A stretch of 64,000 nt of DNA, from NCBI GenBank assembly GCA_021791495.1, contig JAJYWN010000013.1:1-64000 (forward strand). Reading direction: 5' to 3'. Below are positions 53,318 through 60,647 of the stretch, piece by piece (positions within the stretch are counted from its first letter, which is position 1; every line of letters starts with the position of its first letter). The notes under the pieces were generated by a model. That model was not told the origin of the DNA and did no database searches. It saw nothing but the letters and a program-made list of their open reading frames with translations. Source of the stretch: Bacillota bacterium (GTDB lineage Bacteria > Bacillota > Sulfobacillia > JAJYWN01). A program made the position numbers and the translations under genes.

Positions 53318-53360
53318 GGATAATGACCTCCCACTTTGGTTTGGCCGTGCGGCGGCGGGT

Positions 53361-53409
53361 AACAAAAGGCCCAGCCCCGGTCGGTCTCGCTGTCGCTCCA
53401 GGGCTGGGC
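53361..53409 (-). terminator. Riboswitch-controlled terminator ahead of the ECF S component
   Basis: On the minus strand GCCCAGCCC and GGGCTGGGC form a 9-bp GC stem closing a long loop, followed by CTTTTGTT. It lies between the FMN aptamer and the gene, the expected position for an expression platform acting by premature termination. Confidence 0.8.
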
Positions 53410-53506
53410 GCTGGTCTCGTATGGGGTTCAAGGGGTGGTCAAGGAAGGACGCCGACTCAAGGCGGTGACCGCCCGTTCGCCACGTCTCTAACTCTCAACC
53501 ATATCC

Positions 53507-53706
53507 CGTCTCCGCCCAAACAGACTTTGACTGGCGGCCCCGGATTCGCACCGGCTCGGCTGTTGAGGCTGTTGGGCTCGTCCCGTCGCCGCTCGCGCAC
53601 CGTAAAGGCACGCGCCGCTTTGGCGGGCATCACCACCGGTCAGGAATTGGGTCGCGCCGCCGCGTAACACCGCTGCGCCGCTTCCCGCACCTTGCCCCGA
53701 AGACTT
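53507..53706 (-). ncRNA. FMN riboswitch (RFN element)
   Basis: On the minus strand the conserved aptamer blocks occur in order: AGTCTTCGGGGCAAGGTG, AATTCCTGACCGGTGGTGA, GAGCCGGTGCGAATCCGG, GCCGCCAGTCAAAGTCTG and GGGCGGAGAC, the last pairing with GTCT at the 5' end to close P1. FMN binding should favour the downstream terminator and shut off riboflavin uptake. The P2 loop carries a GC-rich insertion of about 38 bases that replaces the usual short loop. A TATAAT on the minus strand at 53722-53727 is a likely -10. Confidence 0.92.
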
Positions 53707-53811
53707 TTCAGTTCTGGCCTGATTATACCTCTGTTGGCGGTGGCCGGGAAGAGAGCCATGTGAGAGAAGTTAGGCGCCTCACGCCCAAGAAGGGGTTGCC
53801 ATGCAAGGGTA

Positions 53812-53845
53812 ATTCGATTACCATCTAATTAGATGGACGTCGAAT
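53812..53845 (+). promoter_or_regulatory. Large symmetric operator upstream of the ArsR-family gene
   Basis: CCATCTAATTAGATGG, a perfect 16-bp palindrome, is flanked at equal distance by ATTCGA and TCGAAT, so the whole 34-bp element shares one dyad centre. It overlaps the -10 side of a possible promoter (TTGCCA-N17-TACCAT) and lies 50 bases before the regulator gene, as expected for an autoregulatory site. Confidence 0.75.
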
Positions 53846-53894
53846 CAGCCTAGGCTGACACCGGGTGACATGGAAGGACATGGGGGCATCGATC

Positions 53895-54842
53895 ATGGGA
53901 GACGAAGACAGGCAGGCGATATTAACACTCTTGCGGGCGCTGGCGGACGAAACGCGCCTGCGCATCTTGGGGATCCTCGCCACCAAGGAACACAGCGTTG
54001 ACGAGCTGGCGTCGCTCTTGCAGCTGAAGGCGCCGACCGTGTCCCACCACCTGGCGAAGTTGAAGGAAACGGGCCTGGTGTCAATGGCGGCCCAGGGGAA
54101 CACCCACATCTACCGGTTCGAGCCCGAAGCCTTGAGGCAGTCGAACAAGGCGCTGCTCACCCCCGAAAAGGTAGCCGCCTGCGCCGATGACGTCCCGACC
54201 GACGCCTGGGAGCGGAAAGTCTTCCACGATTTCATGGAGGGGGAGCGCATCAAGCAACTCCCCGTGAGCACGAAGAAACGCCTGGTCCTACTGAAGTGGC
54301 TGGCCGGCCGGTTTGAGACCGGGCGGCGCTACCGTGAAGCCGAGGTGAACGAGGTGATCAAGGGCCACCACCCCGATTTCGCCACGCTCCGGCGCGAGAT
54401 GGTGGATTATCATTTCATGGCGCGGGAGAATGGTATCTACTGGCTGGCGGAGCGCGTGTTCGTCGGGTGTGTCATCCTTGAGAGTCTGGATGACCCGGCG
54501 GTGCTGACGGGATGGCAACCCTTCGCCCAACGGGAGGCCGATGTGCCTGAAGACCCGGACGCCACCGTCTGGCACACCGCCTGGTACCAGGTGCGGGAGG
54601 ACGAACTGCGGCAGCGGCTTCCCGCCTTGGCGCGGGCCATGCGGCCTCACTGGTACGCGCATTTCTGGGAGGGCGACGACCTATGCATGGTCCTGGCCGG
54701 GAAGTCCTTTTGGGCCAAGGTCTCCGATCGGTCGACCTGGGACGAGTTCATCGCCTACGGCGACACGGTCGGGGTGGAACGCAAATGGACCGAGCGGGTG
54801 CCGACGGAGGTCCCGGATTGGGCGAAAACGGGGGGACGGTGA
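53895..54842 (+). CDS. ArsR-type winged-helix regulator with C-terminal DUF2087 domain
   Basis: About 315 residues. The N-terminal ArsR/HTH_20 domain (LLRALADETRLRILGILATKEHSVDELASLLQLKAPTVSHHLAKLKETGLV) lacks the metal-binding ELCVCDL Cys motif. Residues 115-190 match DUF2087 (LPVSTKKRLVLLKWLAGRFETGRRYREAEVNEVIKGHHPDFATLRREMVDYHFMAREN). A 130-residue tail of unknown nature follows. Start is ATG 53895, where the domain begins; GTG 53865 is the track start. The ligand is unknown. It probably represses itself through the 34-bp dyad. Confidence 0.85.
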   Translation: MGDEDRQAILTLLRALADETRLRILGILATKEHSVDELASLLQLKAPTVSHHLAKLKETGLVSMAAQGNTHIYRFEPEALRQSNKALLTPEKVAACADDVPTDAWERKVFHDFMEGERIKQLPVSTKKRLVLLKWLAGRFETGRRYREAEVNEVIKGHHPDFATLRREMVDYHFMARENGIYWLAERVFVGCVILESLDDPAVLTGWQPFAQREADVPEDPDATVWHTAWYQVREDELRQRLPALARAMRPHWYAHFWEGDDLCMVLAGKSFWAKVSDRSTWDEFIAYGDTVGVERKWTERVPTEVPDWAKTGGR

Positions 54843-54847
54843 TGCGC

Positions 54848-55429
54848 TCAGCGCCGCTCGGGCGGCCACGAACCCTGCAGCTTACGGAGCAGGATGATCT
54901 GCGCGCCGTGGTAGCTGTCGTGGCTGGGCGTGCCGGCGGCGAAGCCCAGGCCGCGCGGGAGAAGGTGGGGCGTGTCGGGTGGGACCGGCGTGGTGTCGGC
55001 CATTTCCAGGGCGGCGGTCAGGTCCTCCTGGGCCGCGCGCAGGGCGGCGAGAGTCTGCTGCCACTCGGCATCCCCTGCCCCCCCAGTGTCAGCCTCCGGC
55101 GAAGTGTCGACAGAAGCCTCCGCCGGCGCCGGCGGCCATCCCGCCGCCTCCGACTTGAACAGCTCCTCGCGGCGGGGCAGGCCCCGTAGCCAGCGCGCCG
55201 CCTCCACCTTCCAGACGGTCACGTGATTGACCAGCTCCCAGATGTTATAGAGACCGGGGGCCGGCCGCCACAAGGCTTGCGCCGCCGACAGTCCCTTCAG
55301 CGCGTCGGCCAGCGGCGTGTGCCAATCGGCGTGGTCCAGACCTCCGCGCACTTCCGTGAGAAGATAATCACGGATCGCGACAGGGTCGAGGGTGGGCTTC
55401 TGCGGTGTGCGGTCCTCGGGTGTGGGCAT
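54848..55429 (-). CDS. DinB-like four-helix protein
   Basis: 193 residues with the DinB/YfiT-like helical bundle: helix 1 ending in GGLDHADWHTPLADAL, then LYNIWELVNHVTVWKVEAARWL (first metal His), and SHDSYHGAQIILLRKLQG (the last His pair). Such proteins are metal-dependent thiol-transferase relatives, often stress-induced, and individual functions are seldom known. The ATG at 55429 has AAAGGAGTG; the track extends 227 codons too far upstream. It is convergent with the ArsR-like gene, five bases apart. Confidence 0.8.
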   Translation of the reverse strand: MPTPEDRTPQKPTLDPVAIRDYLLTEVRGGLDHADWHTPLADALKGLSAAQALWRPAPGLYNIWELVNHVTVWKVEAARWLRGLPRREELFKSEAAGWPPAPAEASVDTSPEADTGGAGDAEWQQTLAALRAAQEDLTAALEMADTTPVPPDTPHLLPRGLGFAAGTPSHDSYHGAQIILLRKLQGSWPPERR

Positions 55430-55510
55430 GGCAATCACTCCTTTTGGCCTTGGAGAGGAAAACCCGGCGGTGGCGCCGTATCGAGCCAGGGAACAATCCC
55501 GAATGTAGCT

Positions 55511-55594
55511 GCGAACATACCGCAGCGAACATACCGCGGTGGACATGCCGCGGTGGACATGCCGCAGTGGGCACGCCGCAGAGGGTACGCCACA
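55511..55594. repeat. Six-copy 14-bp minisatellite
   Basis: Six consecutive 14-mers of the type GYGGACATGCCGCR fill this stretch, between two divergent genes. A second, shorter array of 10-mers built on GTCGCCGGA follows at about 55645-55683. Beyond these the 291-base gap shows no gene; open frames through it are repeat artefacts. Confidence 0.85.
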
Positions 55595-55720
55595 ACGGAA
55601 TGCGGGTTTCGCCAGGAGTGGGGGATTTCCTTCCGGCTGGGAATCGCCGGATGTCGCCGGAGGTCGCCGAATGTCGTTGGAAGTCTTGGGGCCCTGGTGG
55701 TCCTGAAGGGGATACGGAGC

Positions 55721-56224
55721 TTGCGTCCAGTTAGAGGTCTGACCACCATAATCATCCTTGCGCTGCTTCTTTCGGCGCCGGGGTGCACGGTGCGGAAACA
55801 GCCCGCCAAGGGTTCCAACGGCGGCGGCACCGTTGTCACCAAACAGCCGTCCATACCCGTCCTGAAGTCGCACGACTGGGGCCAGACCTCTGTGGACACG
55901 TCCGGCCCGTTCCCCATCGCCGTCCTGCCGAAGAACGTCCAGGTGAAGGTGGAAGTGTCGGGCGCGCTGGCCGTGCAGTGCCGCTTCTACACCTTGGTGG
56001 GCGACGATCACGACCCATACCTGGTGAAGGACATGGTGCCGTCGGCCACCACCCCAGGGCTCTGGACGCTGACCATCTCGAGCCTGCCGCCGCCGCCACA
56101 GCTGACCCACCTGGACTTCTGGGCTGAGGTGATGCCCGGGGCCATCATCCCGAACGGTCAGGTCTCAGAGGTCAAGAACGGGCGGCTCTGGCTGTTCCTC
56201 ATCGGGGCGAACGTCAGAAACTGA
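55721..56224 (+). CDS. Predicted lipoprotein, unknown function
   Basis: About 167 residues. Basic start, hydrophobic core (TIIILALLLS) and SAPGC give a lipobox-like cleavage site, so the protein should be attached to the outer face of the membrane. The mature part is beta-rich (VQVKVEVSGALAVQCRFYTLVGDDHDPYLVKDMVPS), suggesting an immunoglobulin-like fold. TTG 55721 with GGGGA nine bases ahead is chosen over the much earlier track start. It lies 22 bases ahead of nagA and may share its transcript. Confidence 0.6.
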   Translation: MRPVRGLTTIIILALLLSAPGCTVRKQPAKGSNGGGTVVTKQPSIPVLKSHDWGQTSVDTSGPFPIAVLPKNVQVKVEVSGALAVQCRFYTLVGDDHDPYLVKDMVPSATTPGLWTLTISSLPPPPQLTHLDFWAEVMPGAIIPNGQVSEVKNGRLWLFLIGANVRN

Positions 56225-56246
56225 AACGGGGGGAGGGAGCATTGGC

Positions 56247-57593
56247 GTGGGGGATAGAGGAGCAGGGCCCGGAGTAGGGCGAGGAGCAGGGCGGGGGACG
56301 GAGCGCGAGAGGATCCGGGCCCAGTTGGCCGACGTCACCAGGGCCGACTTGGTGGTAAGCGGTCGCAATGTGGTAACCCCGGATGGCGTGATCCATGGCG
56401 CCTCGGTCTGGGTCCGGGACGGCGAGATCGTGGCGGTGGAGGACCAGCTGGACGATCACGACGTTCCCCAACTGACGCTGAAAGACCCACCACTGCCCCA
56501 CATCGAGCGCCTTGAAGCCGAATGGGTACTCCCCGGCTTCATAGACCTTCACATGCACGGTGGGGCCGGCCACGACGTTACCGCGGTGGCGGACGGGCAG
56601 CTGGGTGCAGCGCAGCTTGCGGAAACCTTGCGCTTTCACGGCTCCCACGGGACCATGGCCTGCCTGCTGTCGGTGGGCGCGCTGCCGCTCGAGGAGATGC
56701 CGGCGGCCATCGAACGGCTGGTGGAGGCGGTCGTTCGACTGCGGGATGCCGCAGCCCGCACCGTCCTCCCCGAAATCCTGGGCCTCCACCTGGAAGGCCC
56801 CTACCTGAGCTATCAATACCGCGGCGCCCTCCCGGCCGCCGCCATCCGCCCGCCCGACCTGGACGAAATGCGCCGCCTCCTCGCCACCGGCCGCGGCCTG
56901 GTCAAGATGGTGACCTTGGCCCCCGAACTCCCCGGCGCCGCCGACCTCATCCGCCTCCTCCGCGACGCCGGCGTGGTCGTGGCGGCGGGGCATAGCGACG
57001 CCACCTACGCGCAAACCCTTGAAGCGCACCGCCTCGGCCTCACCCACGTCGCGCACACCTTTTCGGCCATGCGCCCCTTCCACCACCGCGAGCCGGGCCT
57101 CGTCGGCGCCGCCCTGACCATCAATGGCCCGACGGGTCTGACGGCCGAGATCATCGCCGACGGCATCCACGCCCATCCCGCCGCTGTGGACCTGCTATTC
57201 CGGGCCAAGGGGGTGGGGGGGCCGGGAGGGGTTTGCCTTATCACCGACGCGATGGCCGCCGCCGGGTGCGCCGATGGCACCTACACCTTGCTGGGGCAGG
57301 AAGTGGTGGTGGAGGACGGACAGGCGCGCCTCCCCATCGACGGGCGGCTGGCCGGCAGCACCTTGACCATGGATGTGGCGACGCGCAATGCGGCCAAGTT
57401 CACCGCCGGCCTGGGCCTGGAAGGCGCCGCGGCCGCCGCCTCGGCCACGCCGGCCCGGGTCCTGGGGGCAGGCACGAGCGACCGAAAGGGCAGCATAGCC
57501 GTGGGAATGGACGCCGACCTGGTGCTGATGGACGCGGGCGGACGCCTGGTCGGGGCGTTGACTGCGGGGAAAGAGACCCGCCACAAACGGTGA
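56247..57593 (+). CDS. nagA: N-acetylglucosamine-6-phosphate deacetylase
   Basis: 448-residue amidohydrolase with the NagA metal set: DLHMHGG, HLEGPYLS (Glu), AAGHSDAT (His), HVAHTFSAM (His) and LITDAMAAAG (catalytic Asp). It removes acetate from GlcNAc-6-phosphate in amino-sugar and cell-wall recycling. The substrate-binding K-x-GAHNP block after the metal Glu is altered to YRGALPAAAIRPP, so its preference may differ from the classical enzyme. GTG 56247 has GGAGGG nine bases before. A 30-residue Gly/Arg-rich tail precedes the domain. No nagB is adjacent. Confidence 0.85.
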   Translation: MGDRGAGPGVGRGAGRGTERERIRAQLADVTRADLVVSGRNVVTPDGVIHGASVWVRDGEIVAVEDQLDDHDVPQLTLKDPPLPHIERLEAEWVLPGFIDLHMHGGAGHDVTAVADGQLGAAQLAETLRFHGSHGTMACLLSVGALPLEEMPAAIERLVEAVVRLRDAAARTVLPEILGLHLEGPYLSYQYRGALPAAAIRPPDLDEMRRLLATGRGLVKMVTLAPELPGAADLIRLLRDAGVVVAAGHSDATYAQTLEAHRLGLTHVAHTFSAMRPFHHREPGLVGAALTINGPTGLTAEIIADGIHAHPAAVDLLFRAKGVGGPGGVCLITDAMAAAGCADGTYTLLGQEVVVEDGQARLPIDGRLAGSTLTMDVATRNAAKFTAGLGLEGAAAAASATPARVLGAGTSDRKGSIAVGMDADLVLMDAGGRLVGALTAGKETRHKR

Positions 57594-57609
57594 AGGCGAT
57601 GATTCCGGC

Positions 57610-58413
57610 CTAGTCAGGCCTTCCCCCCCGGATCATATACAACGTGCCCGGGATCTCTTTGTCTGCGCCGGCATCTGTGTAGTGCACCCACGGTCTGAAC
57701 CAGACATGGCGTGGAATTGGAGAGGGGAAGGTGGCGGAAGCCGCAACGGCAGAGGGCAGCTCGAACACCGTCGGCGCAAGCACCTCAGCATTCCCCGGAA
57801 TGACGATGTCTTTCAAGTCGGACGCACCGGATCCGGCGGATACGTAGGGACCTTCGAGGCCCAGGATCCGGACAGGAGCATTGCCCCAGTTTCGGAGGAG
57901 CATAGTGTTCCTCCAAGGCCCGTCCTCCCGCGGAGCTTCGGTCAAAGAGACGATCGACTTTGCCTGTAAGGATTGGCCCTGGGGGCAGACGCGCACCACG
58001 AACTCAATGTGACCGGTGGGATAAGACTTCCACCCCGAGCGGGAGCGCAGTTCCACTTCATCGATGGTCACCGCGCCTGGGCGCAAGGCCACAAGATTAA
58101 GGTTCACCCGCTTCTGAGACCGGGTGAAGCTATGGCCCAGACTCTCCACAGACCAGCGCTGTAATTGGACAGGAGCGTGGTCCAGAGAGGGTACGCGCAC
58201 TTCAAGAATGGCCTGGCCCAAGTCCGCTAACGCCACGCGCGCAAGATCCTGAAACCTCAGGCCAATCTGAAGCGTGTCCCCCTCCGCCATGGCTACATAC
58301 CCGTCATTGGCGTCGAAAACGACTCCGCGGCGGGAAATGCTCTGAACGGTTCCTATCAGGAGAAATGCGGCAAGACCAAGGGCAAGAGCGGCGACCTTCA
58401 GGACAGACCTCAT
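57610..58413 (-). CDS. Predicted exported protein, unknown function
   Basis: 267 residues beginning with a signal or anchor helix (VLKVAALALGLAAFLLIGTVQS). The remainder is beta-rich with no motif I recognise (NLVALRPGAVTIDEVELRSRSGWKSYPTG). The ATG has AAAGGTGAG upstream. It ends 16 bases from nagA, tail to tail. About 240 bases before its start show no gene. Confidence 0.6.
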   Translation of the reverse strand: MRSVLKVAALALGLAAFLLIGTVQSISRRGVVFDANDGYVAMAEGDTLQIGLRFQDLARVALADLGQAILEVRVPSLDHAPVQLQRWSVESLGHSFTRSQKRVNLNLVALRPGAVTIDEVELRSRSGWKSYPTGHIEFVVRVCPQGQSLQAKSIVSLTEAPREDGPWRNTMLLRNWGNAPVRILGLEGPYVSAGSGASDLKDIVIPGNAEVLAPTVFELPSAVAASATFPSPIPRHVWFRPWVHYTDAGADKEIPGTLYMIRGGRPD

Positions 58414-58655
58414 AGTCTAGCTCACCTTTCACGGTCCAGAACTGAAGAAAGCTAATACCACCACGGAGTGCACTCTCCGCCTCCTATCATATAGGGTGAC
58501 GTCTGGGTAGTTAAGCCCCAATGGAGGTGCTCCAGTGAACGGTGCGGGCGAAGAACGAAGGTCGGTCGACTTTGAGGAATGACTCAGTGTCGAACGTTCC
58601 GTCTTTTGGACCTTCCCTTCAATGCCATGGCCAGTAGGAGGGAGAGGGTTGATGC

Positions 58656-59051
58656 CTAGCGCCGCAGGCCCATACCACCCATTGGCCGCAAGCCGAAGCG
58701 CCGGTAGAAGCCGACCAAACCCTCGTCGCACATCAGATCGACCATCCGGTAGTCGCGGAGCTTCTCCAACATGAGACTGACCAGGCGGGTCCCGATACCC
58801 CGTTTCCGGAAGGGCCGCAGAACTTCAAGGAGGGGGATGTAGGCGGCGAAGACCCGGTCGGTGACGGCGGTGATAAACCCCACCACACGGCCACTGGCGG
58901 CGTCTTGGGCGAGCACCACGTGGGCACTACCTTGAACGACCCGCAGTAGTTCTTCCGACGATAGGGGTCTGACCCATCCCTCGCAGAAACCTTGGAGTTG
59001 CCACGCTTTAAGCCCGCCGGGGTCATCAAGGAACCGCACGTCGTTACCCAC
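58656..59051 (-). CDS. GNAT-family N-acetyltransferase
   Basis: About 131 residues with the GNAT fold: VLAQDAASGRVVGFITAVTDRVFAAYIPLLEVLRPFRKRGIGTRLVSLMLEKL supplies the central strands and the R-x-x-G-I-G acetyl-CoA loop, and GLVGFYRRFGLRPM ends it. Substrate is unknown. GTG 59051 after GGGGGGTC is preferred to the track start 13 codons upstream. Confidence 0.82.
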   Translation of the reverse strand: MGNDVRFLDDPGGLKAWQLQGFCEGWVRPLSSEELLRVVQGSAHVVLAQDAASGRVVGFITAVTDRVFAAYIPLLEVLRPFRKRGIGTRLVSLMLEKLRDYRMVDLMCDEGLVGFYRRFGLRPMGGMGLRR

Positions 59052-59343
59052 TACGCTTGACCCCCCAATTGACGTTCCCAATCCCCACACACCTCACCGC
59101 CTGCACCCGCAAGCACCCGGTACTACTGGCAGGAATCCAAGACGAATTGAGCGCAGAATTGAAATCTATCAATCGTATCCATCAATCAGGGGCCGATTGA
59201 TAACAAGGTGAGAACCCTCAATCTGGAGCATCAATTCTGTAGAAGGACCCGGCGGGCGCCAGACTGATGGTCCGCCGGAGCCGCAGCGGCCATCCGCGGA
59301 AAGCGTCGACGGGGCAACACACTGCCAGGTAGCTTCCTGGGTC

Positions 59344-59381
59344 GGTTTGGGGGCGCGGATGACTCTCCGCGTCCCCAAACC
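59344..59381. repeat. 16-bp hairpin ahead of the double-CxxC gene
   Basis: GGTTTGGGGGCGCGGA and TCCGCGTCCCCAAACC pair at 15 of 16 positions around a six-base loop. It overlaps the ORF-track start at 59347, an argument for the later TTG 59407. No T-run follows, so it may be a leader structure, not a terminator. The 250 bases upstream hold a small TATCAATC/GATTGATA dyad and no gene. Confidence 0.65.
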
Positions 59382-59406
59382 CCTCCGGGAAAAGGGGGTG
59401 AAGGAC

Positions 59407-60258
59407 TTGAGGTTGATGTCTTGCCTTTCCTGGGATATACCGGTCAAACGACTAGACCTCGTCGCGGCTTTCAGGGAGCTGCTTACGGCTTCGGCAGTCG
59501 CGGCCGCCCCCTTCGAATACCGGGGTCTTGGTGTTCTTCGCTATGAGCGGGTCGGGATACCGGCCGATTCGCCAGGTCTGGAACAGGTGAAGCACCTTAT
59601 CACCGAGAACCGCTTGCGATCTCTTGAAAGCCCTCCCTACACGCAATACACGGAGGAGGAGTTAGCCACAGCGGAGCTGTTCCATGTTCTTCCCACCTCC
59701 TATGCTTCCATGGAATCCCCGGAAGAAGCCGGCACGAAATTCGAGAGTATCGTGTTATGCAAGTCGTGTGGCCTATTCACCCGTCGCCAAACATCGGCCC
59801 TGTTCCTTCGCAAGGTGGCAATGGATGGTAACGACATCGCCAAGACCCTTGGGGACGACGTTTGGGTTGTAAACCTGAAGGTAGTCGAGCTCATGAAAAG
59901 GAGTGGCGCAACCGGCTGCGAACTGAGACCTGTCGTCCAAATCGACGGTTCGGGAGAACCGTTACACCAGTTGCTTCCCACCTGGAGACTCCCCGAGTCG
60001 CCGCATCCCTCCACGCCTTTCCGCGAAATCGAGAAAGAGCTGTGCTCCGTCTGTCATCACAGGGGGAGAGTGCCCATGGTTCTGCGATACGACCGCCAAG
60101 CTGTCGGGAAGATTTACGACGTGGGAACGGCGCCCGTCTTCTACTCTATGAACTACTTCGATCACCCCAAGCTGGTCTTTAGCCAGAGGCTCCGTGGCAT
60201 CCTCCAAGAAAACGGTGTCCAAGGGTATGCTGTGGCCCCCGTTCAGATCTGGGACTGA
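59407..60258 (+). CDS. Double-CxxC protein, unknown function
   Basis: About 283 residues with two CxxC pairs, LCKSCGLF in the middle and LCSVCHHRG near the C-terminus, spaced about 100 residues apart, enough to hold one zinc ion. The layout recalls the double-CXXCG family of myxobacterial and related proteins, some of which are immunity proteins. That comparison rests on motif layout only. TTG 59407 follows GGGGGTGAAGG. No toxin-like partner is next to it, and base composition is slightly less GC-rich than its neighbours. Confidence 0.5.
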   Translation: MRLMSCLSWDIPVKRLDLVAAFRELLTASAVAAAPFEYRGLGVLRYERVGIPADSPGLEQVKHLITENRLRSLESPPYTQYTEEELATAELFHVLPTSYASMESPEEAGTKFESIVLCKSCGLFTRRQTSALFLRKVAMDGNDIAKTLGDDVWVVNLKVVELMKRSGATGCELRPVVQIDGSGEPLHQLLPTWRLPESPHPSTPFREIEKELCSVCHHRGRVPMVLRYDRQAVGKIYDVGTAPVFYSMNYFDHPKLVFSQRLRGILQENGVQGYAVAPVQIWD

Positions 60259-60600
60259 TCAGGCGCCACGGTGCCCGCCTAAGAGCGCAAAACCGTGAAC
60301 GCAAGGCTGGAACCTGATCTTCTCCGCCCGGCAAACGTGCTGGATCGCCCACTTCCCGGTCACCACCGCCGCCGGTAGCCGTCCCGGCAGCAGTAACCAC
60401 TGGCCCGCCTGGTAGAAGTGGGTTAGGCCGGGGAGGGCGGCAGGCACCCCCCGGGATCTTGGCGCCCGGCGTGTTCGCCCAGGCCATCCAGGTCCCGCGC
60501 CAGGCACTACAGTAGCGCTCGTAGGTGGTCGGCGTGGCGACATCGACCACCTCGGACGTGTTCTCTGTGAAATGCCGCGGGCCACGACTTGATCAACGCG
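60259..60600 (-). pseudogene. Decayed C-terminal fragment of a phytoene-desaturase-like FAD oxidoreductase
   Basis: Two overlapping minus-strand frames together read like the end of a CrtI-family oxidoreductase: one has DVATPTTYERYCSAWRGTWMAW, the other LPGLTHFYQAGQWLLLPGRLPAAVVTGKWAIQHVC. The family normally has these blocks in one frame (ATPxTYERYTGxWxGS ... LPGLxNFYMAGQW), so a frameshift near the C-run at about 60450 has split them. Upstream domains, including the dinucleotide-binding start, are absent. Confidence 0.65.
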
Positions 60601-60647
60601 GGACCGGACCGGCGATGGCCAGGGAGTGTCCACGGAGCGGGTCCTCA

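Noticed and set aside
53323-53667. 114-residue plus-strand ORF upstream of the ECF gene
   Set aside because: Covers the antisense of the FMN riboswitch and terminator; no ribosome site or homology.
53507-53706. Cobalamin riboswitch
   Set aside because: CCGGTGCGAATCCGG looks cobalamin-like at first, but the remaining blocks in order are those of the FMN element.
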